The notes under the pieces: model-generated
The model's database searches: none
The model's input: the letters and a program-made list of their open reading frames with translations, nothing else
What the model was told of the DNA's origin: nothing
Part shown: piece by piece, positions 18,073 to 26,469 of the stretch
Position numbering within the stretch: position 1 is the first letter of the stretch
Layout of the letters: every line of letters begins with the position of its first letter
From: Chloroflexota bacterium
GTDB lineage: Bacteria; Chloroflexota; Dehalococcoidia; Lucifugimonadales; Lucifugimonadaceae
Reading direction: 5' to 3'
Length of the DNA stretch: 37,314 nucleotides
NCBI GenBank assembly: GCA_022574675.1
Contig: JACZRO010000006.1
Coordinates: forward strand, 1 to 37,314
Translations under genes and position numbers: made by a program

Positions 18073-18233
18073 TTAGTTTCCTGTCCGGCGTCCTCGCGCG
18101 AGAACGCCTCTTCATATTTCTGTGTCGTGAAAGGGTATCTCGAAGCGAGAGTAAAGGGCCCGATATACGGGTGATCGCCATACATTCCCCGGCGGGCCCT
18201 AATCCGGAACGATACTCAGGGTGGCCCGCCCGA

Positions 18234-18262
18234 GGGCGTATTGCCATACGCCCCTACGGTGT
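18234..18262. repeat. GTAGGGGCG-family repeat copy in the hisIE upstream gap
   Basis: GGGCGTA-TTGCCA-TACGCCC (18234-18253) is followed by CTACGGTGT. It shares the CGCCCCTACGGTGT end with the repeat at about 6062. A second partial GGCGGGCGTATTGCTATGGC follows at 18291. The remainder of the 18073-18390 gap shows no gene. Confidence 0.6.
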
Positions 18263-18309
18263 GGTGAACGGAGGGTGTTGGGGCGCGAGCGGCGGGCGTA
18301 TTGCTATGG

Positions 18310-18332
18310 CCCCCTCCTGATTCAGGAGGGGG
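18310..18332. terminator. Strong hairpin downstream of the HAD gene
   Basis: CCCCCTCCTGA (18310-18320) and TCAGGAGGGGG (18322-18332) are perfectly complementary. It lies about 60 bp past the HAD stop on the minus strand. It may end the hisH-HAD transcript, though no T-run is evident. Confidence 0.4.
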
Positions 18333-18390
18333 TTCGGGGGTGGTTATTCATAACGCTCAAGACAGGGATGGGCAGCCCTTCTCTGGGCCG

Positions 18391-19125
18391 TCAAACGGAC
18401 GACCGGTCGAACAACGCCACGAGGTCCATCAGGTCCTTGATCTCATGCGCCGGACGGACGTCGTCCGGGCCCGGCTGTGCGCCGTTGCGGTTGATCCAGA
18501 CCGTCGTCGCACCGGCCTCCGCACCACCGCGGACATCGTCATAGAGATGGTCGCCAACGTACCAGACCCGGTTGGGCTCGACCTGCATCACATCGAACAT
18601 ATGCCGGAACGCCCCCGGGTGCGGTTTGTACACCTTTGCCGATTCGGACGATTCGATCGCCTCGAACTTCGACGTCAAACCGTGCTCATCAAGCATCGGC
18701 CGCAGAAAGGCGTCGTCGGCGTTCGAGAACACGGCAAGAGGGACGCGGCTACTCAGCTCCGACAGCGCCCGGATAGTCTCCGGGAACGGGTCTCGGTGGG
18801 CCATGTGGGTCACTGACCGGCGTGCCGCATTCGCGGCGTTGCCCGGGATGCCGCCCTGCTCGAAAACCTTCTCGAAGCACTCGCGCCACGCCGTCTCATA
18901 GGTCTTGAACGGTGGCGAACTCTCGGGGTCATCCATGTTCGTGCGCCGGGCGCGAAATTCCACCTCGAACTTCTTCCATCGGGCCCACAGGTCCGGGCCT
19001 TCGATGTCCAGCCCCTGCTCCTCGGCGATCTGCTGGAAGGCGCGTTGCCAGGCGCCCGTGTCGTTCAGGAATAGCGTGTCGTAAACGTCGAACATGACGA
19101 CGTCAGGCGTTCGGAGTTTTTTCAT
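18391..19125 (-). CDS. HAD superfamily (subfamily IA) hydrolase
   Basis: A 244-residue haloacid-dehalogenase-like hydrolase. Motif I FDVYDTL has nucleophile Asp13 but Tyr15 at the second aspartate position of DxD phosphatases, as in the FDxYGTL class. Motif II is VFSNAD, the motif III Lys is in KVYKPHPG, and motif IV is VGDHLYDD. The cap domain lies between about 20 and 110. ATG (19125) is chosen. The frame is open for 68 more codons upstream, but these overlap hisF and look non-coding. It is downstream of hisF in the his cluster, so a histidinol-phosphate phosphatase role is tempting. The Tyr substitution argues against it. Confidence 0.85.
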   Translation of the reverse strand: MKKLRTPDVVMFDVYDTLFLNDTGAWQRAFQQIAEEQGLDIEGPDLWARWKKFEVEFRARRTNMDDPESSPPFKTYETAWRECFEKVFEQGGIPGNAANAARRSVTHMAHRDPFPETIRALSELSSRVPLAVFSNADDAFLRPMLDEHGLTSKFEAIESSESAKVYKPHPGAFRHMFDVMQVEPNRVWYVGDHLYDDVRGGAEAGATTVWINRNGAQPGPDDVRPAHEIKDLMDLVALFDRSSV

Positions 19126-19210
19126 ACGGGAACGGCGGTCCCTTCTAGGAGACGCCGTAACGTGGCGCCACCGTGTTGGATCGGACTGACATAGGAGAGT
19201 GTCGGGGGGT

Positions 19211-20035
19211 TCAGGCGGTCCCACCCGTGACCGGCGGGCGCACGGGAAGCCCGCGGTCCGCCAGGTACCGCTTGGCTTCCGACACCGTGTACTCGCCAAA
19301 ATGGAAGATGCTCGCGGCCAGGACCGCATCTGAACGGCCTTCGTTGAGGGCGTCGTACATGTGGCCCAGGTTCCCGGCGCCGCCGCTGGCGATAACGGGT
19401 ATCGTGACGGCGTCCGATATGGCGCGAAGAAGCTCCAGGTCGTACCCCTTCTTCTGGCCGTCCGTGTCCATGCTGGTGATGAGGATCTCGCCGGCGCCCA
19501 GCTCCGCGCCGTAGCGCGCCCACTTCACTGCGTCGAGCGCCGTCACATTGCGCCCGCCGTGCGTGAACACCCGCCAGGGAGACTCGGCGGCGAGGTCCGG
19601 CTCGCCATCCGGCAATATTTCCGCCGGGCCATCGACGCGCTTGGCGTCGATTGCGAGCACGATGCATTGAGAGCCGAACTCTGCGGCCGCCTCCCGGATC
19701 AGTTCCGGGCGATTGATCGCCGCCGTGTTCAGCGAGACCTTGTCGGCGCCCGCCTCCAGCATGCGGCGAATGTCGCCGATCGATCTGAGGCCGCCTCCGA
19801 CCGTTAGCGGGATGAACACCTCGGACGAGACCCGCCGCACAACGTCGATCATCGTGGCGCGCTGGTCCGAACTTGCGGTGATGTCCAGGAAAACGAGCTC
19901 GTCCGCACCGGCGTCGTTGTAAAAACGCGCCAGTTCAGCCGGGTCTCCGGCGTCACGGAGATCGACGAAGCTGACACCTTTGACGACCCGTCCGCGGTCG
20001 ATATCCAGGCACGGGATGATGCGGTGGGCGAGCAC
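19211..20035 (-). CDS. hisF: Imidazole glycerol phosphate synthase, cyclase subunit
   Basis: The (beta-alpha)8 cyclase that, with HisH, makes imidazole glycerol phosphate and AICAR from PRFAR. Catalytic Asp11 is in [12 protein letters not shown], the second Asp is in LAIDAKR, and the phosphate loops are GGGLRS and ASGGAGN. The 274 residues include a few more at the C-terminus than usual. GTG (20035) is the start, 6 nt after the methyltransferase stop, so the two are probably translationally coupled. HisH is encoded three genes upstream in the same unit. Confidence 0.97.
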   Translation of the reverse strand: MLAHRIIPCLDIDRGRVVKGVSFVDLRDAGDPAELARFYNDAGADELVFLDITASSDQRATMIDVVRRVSSEVFIPLTVGGGLRSIGDIRRMLEAGADKVSLNTAAINRPELIREAAAEFGSQCIVLAIDAKRVDGPAEILPDGEPDLAAESPWRVFTHGGRNVTALDAVKWARYGAELGAGEILITSMDTDGQKKGYDLELLRAISDAVTIPVIASGGAGNLGHMYDALNEGRSDAVLAASIFHFGEYTVSEAKRYLADRGLPVRPPVTGGTA

Positions 20036-20041
20036 TCCGCG

Positions 20042-20611
20042 CTACTTTTCGACCAGGACCAGGTACCTGGTGTCAGCGATCATGCGCCTGGCCTTGATCG
20101 GCAGGTCCAATTTGGTGAACAGCTTCTCCACGTCCTTCTGCGCGATCCGCTCTTCTAGCGGTGGGCCGTTCGGCATCTCCTCTTTCCGCCACTCCATGAT
20201 GGCGATCCACCCGCCCTTTTTGACGATTCGAGCGACGTCCCGCAGCAGGCGCAAGGGGGAGGTCGCCTCGTGCAACACGTTGGAAAGCAGGGCGATGTCC
20301 ACGCTGGCATCGTCGAGCGGGATCTTGGTCTCCTTCGACAGTACCGTTTCGACGTTGGTGACGTGGACCGCTTTCGCTTCTCTCTCAACGATGTCGAGCA
20401 TGCCCTGTTGTATGTCGACGGCATAGACCTTTCCGTCGTACAGGTACTTGGCGAGGGGCACCGAGAAATATCCCGGGCCGCTCCCGATGTCTGCGACCGT
20501 ATGGAACGGCCGGAGCGGTAGCTCGGCGATGAGTTGATTCGGGTCGACAGCGTCGGGCCTCGACCTGGAGAGCAGCGTGTCGGCGCGTTCGACCGGGAAT
20601 TTTGTGGGCAT
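20042..20611 (-). CDS. Class I SAM-dependent methyltransferase
   Basis: A 189-residue Rossmann methyltransferase. Motif I is VADIGSGPGYFSVPLA (about 39-54), the acidic end of beta-2 is AVDIQQGML, and post-motif strands DIALLSNVLHE and GGWIAIMEW follow. It resembles UbiE-like small methyltransferases but the substrate is not evident. It sits between hisA and hisF with gaps of 20 and 6 bp, so it is clearly co-transcribed with histidine genes. No histidine-pathway step needs a methyl transfer, so it is a passenger or performs an unrecognised related function. Confidence 0.85.
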   Translation of the reverse strand: MPTKFPVERADTLLSRSRPDAVDPNQLIAELPLRPFHTVADIGSGPGYFSVPLAKYLYDGKVYAVDIQQGMLDIVEREAKAVHVTNVETVLSKETKIPLDDASVDIALLSNVLHEATSPLRLLRDVARIVKKGGWIAIMEWRKEEMPNGPPLEERIAQKDVEKLFTKLDLPIKARRMIADTRYLVLVEK

Positions 20612-20631
20612 GTATGTATCTCGTCGTGCGT

Positions 20632-21357
20632 TTAGGAATGCGTCCGGAGCGCGGAGACGGCCTCCGCCAGGTCAATGGCGCCGGTATAGATCGCCTGGCC
20701 CAGCACAGCCCCTTCGACACCCAGCTTGCTGAGCTCGAGCAGATCCCCGATTGAGGAAATGCCGCCTGCAATAAGGATACGACAGGTGGTGTTGTCCAGC
20801 AGTTCAGCGGCGGCATCGAAATTCGGCCGCTCCAAAGTCGCGTCACGGTTGATGTCGGTGTACTGGATGCGGGAAACGCCTATCTCCGCCATCTCGCGCA
20901 CCAGGTCGAGCACGCGTACGTCCGCAGACGCAGTCCAGCCGCGTGTGGCGACAATACCGTCCCGGGCGTCTATCCCCACGACCACGCGCTCGGTTCCCAG
21001 CTCACGGACCGCGGATTCCACCTCGCCCGGGGCTTCGACCGCCGCCGTGCCGAACACGACGCGCGCGACGCCGTTTGCAACCAGTTCCGCCGCAGTGCGA
21101 GCGTCCCGTATCCCGCCCGAGACCTGCAGCGGCACGCGTGCCGCCGCCGCCATTTCATTGACCACAGCGGCGTTGTCGCGGGCGCCGTCGCGGGCGCCGT
21201 CCAGGTCCACGACGTTGATCCGGGTCGCGCCGGCGTCCTCGAAGCGCCGGAGCACGGCGAGCGGGTCGTCGTCAAATACCGTTTCCTGCGCATAGTCGCC
21301 TTGATGCAGGCGAACGCACTTGCCGCCTCGTAGATCGATCGCCGGGATCACTTCCAT
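20632..21357 (-). CDS. hisA: Phosphoribosyl isomerase A
   Basis: Converts ProFAR to PRFAR in histidine synthesis. The 241-residue (beta-alpha)8 barrel has IPAIDLRGGKCVRL with general-base Asp8, SGGIRD, VGIDARDG with the second catalytic Asp, and AGGISS for phosphate binding. There is a small internal direct repeat (GGCGCCGTCGCGG twice near 21180) encoding ARDGARDN. ATG (21357) is the start. It lies 38 bp after hisH. Dual HisA/TrpF activity is known in actinobacterial PriA but cannot be decided here. Confidence 0.95.
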   Translation of the reverse strand: MEVIPAIDLRGGKCVRLHQGDYAQETVFDDDPLAVLRRFEDAGATRINVVDLDGARDGARDNAAVVNEMAAAARVPLQVSGGIRDARTAAELVANGVARVVFGTAAVEAPGEVESAVRELGTERVVVGIDARDGIVATRGWTASADVRVLDLVREMAEIGVSRIQYTDINRDATLERPNFDAAAELLDNTTCRILIAGGISSIGDLLELSKLGVEGAVLGQAIYTGAIDLAEAVSALRTHS

Positions 21358-21395
21358 TGCGCGTCGTTCATCCGGGATTTGAGGAAAATAAGCGA

Positions 21396-22082
21396 TCAGG
21401 CCACGCGGGTCGCAGCCGTTTCGGCGACGTGGCGGACAAAGTTGGCGTAGATCCTGAGCCCGAGCTCGGCGCTCTTCTCGGGGTGGAACTGGGTCGCGAT
21501 CAACTCACCCTTCACCACGGCGGCGCACACCGTGCCGCCGTAATCCGTCGTGGCCGCGATGTCGCCCGGGTTGGACGGCAGGCAGAGGTAGCTGTGGACG
21601 AAGTAGAAATACGATCCGTCCGGAATGCCCCGGAACACCGGGTGACGCTCCGCGTCGGGGGCCGTAAACCGCACGGTGTTCCAGCCCATGTGGGGCACCT
21701 TGAGGCGCGGGGCGCCGCCCTTTGGACCGTCAACGTCGAACCGGGCGACGCGGCCGTCGACGAGGCCGAGGCCGGGCAAATCCCCCTCGTCCGACTCGGG
21801 AAAAAGAATCTGCATCCCCAGGCACACGGACAGCATGGGACGGCCGGAACGCACGAACTCACGGATGGGCTCGATAAGCGCCAGTTCGCCCAGGGCGCGC
21901 ATCGCGGCGTCGGAAGCGCCGACGCCGGGGAGTACGGCGCCGTCCGCCGCCAGCAGCGCCCCGGCAGAGTCCGTGATCTCGACATCCGCGCCGCAACGCT
22001 CAAGCGCCTTGCCCACGCTGTGAATGTTCGCCGCCTGGTGATTGATCACCACTATCCGCGGCTTGGGTGCTTGCTGGCTCAA
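21396..22082 (-). CDS. hisH: Imidazole glycerol phosphate synthase, glutaminase subunit
   Basis: The class I amidotransferase that supplies ammonia to HisF. Its triad is intact: SVCLGMQ (nucleophile Cys) and QFHPEKS (His and Glu). The oxyanion loop PGVG and the interface segment with HMGWNTV are also present. It is 228 residues, slightly longer than usual because of the N-terminal eight. TTG (22082) is the start, and no ATG or GTG lies before the conserved IVVINHQAAN. It is the promoter-proximal gene of the minus-strand his unit and diverges from the Fe-S carrier gene. Confidence 0.95.
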   Translation of the reverse strand: MSQQAPKPRIVVINHQAANIHSVGKALERCGADVEITDSAGALLAADGAVLPGVGASDAAMRALGELALIEPIREFVRSGRPMLSVCLGMQILFPESDEGDLPGLGLVDGRVARFDVDGPKGGAPRLKVPHMGWNTVRFTAPDAERHPVFRGIPDGSYFYFVHSYLCLPSNPGDIAATTDYGGTVCAAVVKGELIATQFHPEKSAELGLRIYANFVRHVAETAATRVA

Positions 22083-22197
22083 CGGCGTGTTCTCAGGATT
22101 GATGTAGTACGGGTCTCCGGGGGTAGAAACGGCCCATCGCCCACCGGGCTATCCACCGGAACTTCATTCTAGTGGCAAGTCTGAGACGCCCATCTCT

Positions 22198-22226
22198 TTG
22201 ACCGGCTCCCACTCTAAAGCTAGAAT
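22198..22226 (+). promoter_or_regulatory. Promoter of the Fe-S carrier gene
   Basis: TTGACC (22198-22203), a 17-bp spacer and TAGAAT (22221-22226) closely match the housekeeping sigma consensus. It lies about 80 bp before the TTG start and in the right orientation. Confidence 0.6.
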
Positions 22227-22304
22227 AAGCGCGAGAATGTTACGCTAAAGTGCGCCCGGCCCCGGATATCTGGAAACCGGGGCGGCCGTCGCCGGGAGGT
22301 TCCG

Positions 22305-22664
22305 TTGGTCAGTGCGTCGAAGCCCGCAATCCCTGCGAATACGATCTTCATCACCGAGAAGGCTGCTTCCAAGGTGAAGCAGTTTGCCGCCCGTGACGGC
22401 AGGGACGCGTTCGGCCTGAAGGTCGCCGTCAAAGGCGGGGGCTGTTCCGGCCTGGAGTACGTGCTCGACATCGTCGACGGCCCGGACGCGGACGACAAGG
22501 TGATCGAGTATTTCGGGCTTGAGCTGTACATCCCCAAGAAGAGTTACATCTTCCTGGCCGGGACGGAGCTCGACTTCACGGACGGCCTTAACGGCAAGGG
22601 GTTCGTCTTCAAGAATCCGAACGCCAAGCGCACCTGTGGTTGCGGCGACTCGTTCTCCACTTAG
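22305..22664 (+). CDS. A-type iron-sulfur cluster carrier (IscA/SufA/ErpA family)
   Basis: A 119-residue HesB-like protein that accepts and delivers Fe-S clusters. The three conserved cysteines are present: Cys47 in GGGCSGLEY, and Cys111 and Cys113 in the C-terminal TCGCGDSF. TTG (22305) is the start, with GGGAGG 5 nt upstream, and a good promoter lies further up. The next gene encodes YgfZ, which works on Fe-S proteins, so the pair forms a small Fe-S maintenance unit. Which A-type subfamily it belongs to cannot be settled by eye. Confidence 0.94.
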   Translation: MVSASKPAIPANTIFITEKAASKVKQFAARDGRDAFGLKVAVKGGGCSGLEYVLDIVDGPDADDKVIEYFGLELYIPKKSYIFLAGTELDFTDGLNGKGFVFKNPNAKRTCGCGDSFST

Positions 22665-22678
22665 GTCGCGGGTCGCAT

Positions 22679-22706
22679 GCCCCGGAGATTTTTGTGACTC
22701 CGGGGC
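22679..22706 (+). terminator. Hairpin between the Fe-S carrier and ygfZ
   Basis: GCCCCGGAG (22679-22687) pairs perfectly with CTCCGGGGC (22698-22706) around a 10-nt loop containing TTTTT. The T-run is in the loop, not after the stem, so it is at best a partial terminator or an mRNA-stability element. Confidence 0.4.
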
Positions 22707-22720
22707 GGTACCATCGTTCC

Positions 22721-23794
22721 ATGTCCAGCAGCACACAGTTACCTGACCGGCATCGCACGGCTGGAGCGCATTTTGACAGGCTCGCCGGGCGCGACGTGCC
22801 GGCGAGCTTCGGTGACTTCGATGCCGAATACCGCGCACTCTCCGCGGGCGTCGCGATCCTTGACCGATCCCATATGGGACGCATCGTCGCGAGCGGCAGC
22901 GACGCGCTCGACCTGATCAACCGATTCTCGACCAACGAGACCGTTGGACTGGCCGACGGCGATGTCGTCGTAACCGTCATCACGTCGAATATCGGCCGCG
23001 TGATGGAGCTGATTACCGTCGTCCGGCGCTCGGCGACCGAAAGCATGGTCATGACCGGCCCCGGCGCTGAAGAGACGGTCATCGACTGGCTGGACCGCTA
23101 CAACTTCGGCGAGGACTGCGAGCTTTCGGTCGTGACCGACGACTCGGCGCAGATCACGATCTCGGGCCCGGGAGCCGCCGGCCTCGGCGTTCCCCTGCCG
23201 GAGACGGGACGTGTGATCGACACCGAGATCGAGGGGGTCAGCGTCGAGATCTTACGGCCCGCCAATCCCTCACTGGATTCGTTTGAAGTCCTGGTCGATA
23301 ACGTCGAACTCGCAGGGGAGGTATGGGACGCGCTTGTGTCCGCCGGTGCGACCCCGGCGGGTGAGGAAGCGTTCAACGTGTTCCGTGTGGAGCGCGGCCT
23401 GCCCGCACCGCAGAGTGAGCTTTCGGATCGCGTCAATCCCCTTGAGGCGGGACTTGAACCCTACGTCAGCTTCACCAAGGGCTGCTACATGGGCCAGGAG
23501 GTGATCGCCCGGCTCGACACGTATGACAAGCTCCAGCGCCGGCTCGTGGGCCTGCTGGGGCCCGGGGACCCGGGATCAGAGGCAGGGACTCATCTCAAGA
23601 CCGGGTCGCCGCTCCGCACGGGCGATCGCGTGGTCGGACAGGTCACGTCTGCCGTCACGTCCCCCGCCCTCGGCCGTGCGATCGCACTGGCGTACATCCG
23701 GAAGGGGCACACCGAGCCCGGCACGACGCTGGAGAGCGATCAGGGGCCGGTCGAGGTCGTCGGGCTACCGTTTACGGCCGTCACCGCCGGTTAA
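22721..23794 (+). CDS. ygfZ: Folate-binding Fe-S maintenance protein YgfZ (GcvT-like)
   Basis: A 357-residue GcvT-fold protein with the YgfZ signature KGCYMGQE (253-260, Cys255). It binds tetrahydrofolate and helps assemble or repair certain Fe-S enzymes such as MiaB-type proteins (family knowledge). ATG (22721) is the natural start. The frame is open for 27 codons upstream, but those overlap the inter-gene hairpin. It lies 56 bp after the A-type carrier gene, which supports the functional assignment over a true glycine-cleavage T-protein, as do the absence of gcvH/gcvP and the KGCY motif. Confidence 0.92.
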   Translation: MSSSTQLPDRHRTAGAHFDRLAGRDVPASFGDFDAEYRALSAGVAILDRSHMGRIVASGSDALDLINRFSTNETVGLADGDVVVTVITSNIGRVMELITVVRRSATESMVMTGPGAEETVIDWLDRYNFGEDCELSVVTDDSAQITISGPGAAGLGVPLPETGRVIDTEIEGVSVEILRPANPSLDSFEVLVDNVELAGEVWDALVSAGATPAGEEAFNVFRVERGLPAPQSELSDRVNPLEAGLEPYVSFTKGCYMGQEVIARLDTYDKLQRRLVGLLGPGDPGSEAGTHLKTGSPLRTGDRVVGQVTSAVTSPALGRAIALAYIRKGHTEPGTTLESDQGPVEVVGLPFTAVTAG

Positions 23795-23843
23795 GAATCC
23801 GCAACCGAGCACGGTCGCACGATCAGGACTTCCCCCTGCCCGT

Positions 23844-24614
23844 TCAGACAAGCGGCCAGGGGACGTTGTAGTACTCATCCAGCATCGGAAAGACGGGCTT
23901 CGCCAGCAGCCGGTCGATTCGCTCGCACAGGGCGTCGACATCGTTCGTCGAAAGCAGTTCGCCCAGCTCCGCGCTCAGGCCGGCGCCATCCGCCAACTTC
24001 GGCCGGAGTCGCTCCAGGCCTTCGACGAGGTGCGCGCTGAACCGTTGGCCACAGTACTCGAACATCACCGTACGGACCCGGGCGTGCGGATTGAATGTGA
24101 GACCCTGGTCGATCGCCCACACCTTGCCGTCGTCGTCCTTGAGGCATGCGCCGCCCTTCCGGTCAGCGTTGTTGACGAGGATGTCGAACCCGGCGATCAG
24201 TTCGAACTGCTCAGATCGATCACCCCGCATCGTGAAGTAGGTCTCGTTTGTGTCGGCGTGGATGAACAACTGGACGCTGCCCTCGCCGTGTGGGCCGTCA
24301 CGGATCACCGTCGGCGGGATGGCAGGCCAGCCGAGCGCTCGGCTCAGGAGATACGCCGCCCGCTCACGACGATGCAGTCCGCGCGGGAAATCTCGAAGCG
24401 GCCGTTCACCGGACTGTGGTTTGTACACGCCGAGGAGTGGCACGTCTCCACCAACGTCCGCCTCCAGGCGCACGATGAACACGTAGTTCGAGCCGCTGGG
24501 GTGGAGGCCTGTCTCGGCGATCTCGGACGTCTTGAGCAGGTCAAGCACGTCATCTTCAGACCGACCTTCCAGATAGGGTCCGCGTGGCGCGTTGAAGGCG
24601 TCTTGAAGCGTCAT
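23844..24614 (-). CDS. SCO1664 family protein (PI3/4-kinase-like fold)
   Basis: A 256-residue protein matching the actinobacterial SCO1664 family, which resembles phosphoinositide-3/4-kinase-like catalytic domains. Kinase-like elements are VYKPQSGERPLRDFP (candidate ATP-binding Lys65), then DILVNNADRKGG (144-155, catalytic-loop equivalent) and AIDQGLTF (metal-binding equivalent, Asp169). Function is unknown and the substrate may be a protein or small molecule. ATG (24614) is chosen. The frame extends 140 codons upstream, but there it lies over the DUF3090 gene and has shadow-like composition. It is the second gene of a pair with DUF3090, 49 bp apart, and converges with ygfZ. Confidence 0.88.
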   Translation of the reverse strand: MTLQDAFNAPRGPYLEGRSEDDVLDLLKTSEIAETGLHPSGSNYVFIVRLEADVGGDVPLLGVYKPQSGERPLRDFPRGLHRRERAAYLLSRALGWPAIPPTVIRDGPHGEGSVQLFIHADTNETYFTMRGDRSEQFELIAGFDILVNNADRKGGACLKDDDGKVWAIDQGLTFNPHARVRTVMFEYCGQRFSAHLVEGLERLRPKLADGAGLSAELGELLSTNDVDALCERIDRLLAKPVFPMLDEYYNVPWPLV

Positions 24615-24663
24615 CGAATTCCGAGCGGCCCCCGGTCGATCAAAGAGGCACGCGCCAGCGCGT

Positions 24664-25206
24664 TCACTCCAGTGAATTCTCCGCCTTGTTATGGCCGTTC
24701 GACTTCGGGCAGATGTGACCGTCCGGGTCCATCGGGGCGTGGCAGTAAGGACAGAAGGGACGTCCGGAGGCGACGATCTTCTGTCCATCCTCGGCCAGGC
24801 GCTTACCTGCGGAACGCCCGAAACTGAACTGCAGCGCCACCTGCTCCTCTTCGCCGCTGTCTTCGTCAGCCCTGTCGCCGGGGTTGGTCGCTTCCATCGT
24901 GAAGACGTCCGACGGACCGTCATAGCGCAAACGCATATCGCCGACCTTGAACTCGATGGACACCGAGTCTCCGGTATGCGCGTACTCGGGCACGTAACTC
25001 GTAGGCGAGTCCGGAGGCTCCTGCCGTTCCACAAGCTGTTGAATGGCCAGCGTCAGTTGAAGAAGCTGGCCTTTCTCCATCCAGACGACGGCCTGGCCGC
25101 GGGAGCTGCGCGCCGTGACGTTGAAGGTCCGCTGGCCCGGACGGCCGAATGTCTCGACTTTTACCGAATCTATCAGCCCGAGGTCCACACGTTGATCTTC
25201 AGGCAA
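24664..25206 (-). CDS. DUF3090 family zinc-ribbon protein
   Basis: A 180-residue protein of the DUF3090 family, function unknown. The N-terminal half is strand-rich with RVDLGLIDSVKVETFG and RTFNVTARS. The C-terminus has a compact zinc-ribbon-like CPYCHAPMDPDGHICP (Cys152, Cys155, Cys166 with His163). It is a conserved neighbour of SCO1664-family genes in actinobacteria, and the same order is kept here. I choose TTG (25206): GGGGAG lies 4 nt upstream and the family homology begins just after. An upstream GTG (25278) would add 24 residues of low-complexity sequence. Confidence 0.88.
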   Translation of the reverse strand: MPEDQRVDLGLIDSVKVETFGRPGQRTFNVTARSSRGQAVVWMEKGQLLQLTLAIQQLVERQEPPDSPTSYVPEYAHTGDSVSIEFKVGDMRLRYDGPSDVFTMEATNPGDRADEDSGEEEQVALQFSFGRSAGKRLAEDGQKIVASGRPFCPYCHAPMDPDGHICPKSNGHNKAENSLE

Positions 25207-25491
25207 AGCTCTCCCCGTCCGGATAAGGCCCCGGCTACCCGGAACCGGTTCAGGTTGCCCGCTCTCTCGCGGGTTCACATCATTCTAGATATCGCCCCGG
25301 CGGCCCGAAAGTATTACAGGGTGAAGGTTCGCTGGAAGCAAGTTTCGCAAGATTAGATTGACAGTGATTTGCCGAGGAATCGGCTCAACCGGCCGCGAGC
25401 GCCCGAGAACACCGGGGGGAAGCCGTGGAACGCAGGATGTGAGCGATACGCCGTGGCCTCATGTCAGGCCCGCGACCTCAATCCCGCCATC

Positions 25492-26433
25492 TCAATCCCG
25501 CAACAGGGGCAACAGTCCTTCCCCGGCTAGCGCGATCTGATCGTCGATCTGATCGAACGGCGTAACCCAGCTCAACAGGATGTGACCGGCGCCGGCCTCC
25601 CGGTACGCAGCGATGCGTTCCGCGGCCTCTTCCGGTGGGCCGAGCAGCACGTACCGGTCCGCAAGGTCCTCGTAGCTCCCGGCGTATCGGTACGCCTCGG
25701 CAAGCCCCTTCGCCGCCGCAGATCGCGCCTCCTCATGCGTGGCGCCGAGCGCGGTCATCAGGTGGAGGCCGAATCCGAAATCTGAATCGCCGCCGCGGCC
25801 TCGTTTCTCAAGCAGGTCCCTCACCTGCCCTGCGCCGCGGGCGTACTGAGAGGGGGTGAACAGGTACGGCAGCCAGCCGTCACCAGCCCGCGTGGCGCGT
25901 TCCATCGCCGGTTCACCGCGGCCGCCGACCCAGATCGGCGGTCCGCCGGGACGCGCGGGCGGCGGATCGAGCGAGAAGCCATCGAAATCGAACCGCATGC
26001 CGTGGTGCTCGGCGTCTGGCCCGGCCCATATTGCGCGTGCGATCTCAATAAACTCATCCGTCCGGGAGCCGCGCTGGTTGAGCGGAACGCCCATCGCCTC
26101 GAACTCAGCCGGGAACTCGCCCGCGACGCCGATGCCCAGGATCAAGCGGCCGCCTGAGGCGAGGTCGACGACCGCCGCCTCTTTGGCCAGCATGACCGGG
26201 TGGTGGAGCGGTGCGATGACGATAGAGCTGAGCAGCGAAACACGCTCGGTGGCGCCGGCTGCGACGGCGAGTGCGGAGAGGGCCAACTGGGTCGGTCCCT
26301 GGGGATCGTTTCGCATCACGTGCTCGCCCGCGCCGACGAAATCGAACCCCAGCCGTTCCGCCAACTTCGCGTGTCGTGCGGTGTCCGCCACGACGCTGAG
26401 GTTCGCCCCTATCTTCAGGCCGTTGTCTGTCAC
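25492..26433 (-). CDS. LLM class flavin-dependent oxidoreductase
   Basis: A 313-residue luciferase-like (beta-alpha)8 protein, using FMN or coenzyme F420. Recognisable elements are LKIGANL at the N-terminus, AERLGFDFVGAGEH, the non-prolyl cis-type SIVIAPLHHPVMLAKEAAVVD, GRLILGIGVG-like GIGVAGEF, and PIWVGGRGEPAMERATR. GTG (26433) is the start, with GGGAG about 8 nt before it. Flavin monooxygenases of this class are abundant in SAR202-like Chloroflexota (general knowledge), but substrate and cofactor cannot be named. It has no co-directional close partner except the DNA glycosylase-like gene 36 bp upstream. Confidence 0.9.
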   Translation of the reverse strand: MTDNGLKIGANLSVVADTARHAKLAERLGFDFVGAGEHVMRNDPQGPTQLALSALAVAAGATERVSLLSSIVIAPLHHPVMLAKEAAVVDLASGGRLILGIGVAGEFPAEFEAMGVPLNQRGSRTDEFIEIARAIWAGPDAEHHGMRFDFDGFSLDPPPARPGGPPIWVGGRGEPAMERATRAGDGWLPYLFTPSQYARGAGQVRDLLEKRGRGGDSDFGFGLHLMTALGATHEEARSAAAKGLAEAYRYAGSYEDLADRYVLLGPPEEAAERIAAYREAGAGHILLSWVTPFDQIDDQIALAGEGLLPLLRD

Positions 26434-26469
26434 TACTGAGGCTCCCTTAAATCGATCTACGCCGGACGG

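Noticed and set aside
18391-19125. HAD hydrolase as a certain histidinol-phosphate phosphatase
   Set aside because: The operon position is suggestive, but motif I is DxY, not the DxD expected for a phosphatase, so the function is left open.
23523-24827. Plus-strand frame of 434 codons across ygfZ, the SCO1664 gene and DUF3090
   Set aside because: It spans three well-supported genes in wrong frames and shows no family signature.
24615-25034. N-terminal extension of the SCO1664-family frame
   Set aside because: It overlaps DUF3090 in another frame with Ser/Arg/Pro-rich shadow composition. The family homology starts at the ATG at 24614.
25476-25502. Short tandem CTCAATCCCGC repeat, considered as CRISPR or regulatory repeat
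   Set aside because: Only two copies with no spacer, partly inside the LLM gene's end. A simple local duplication.
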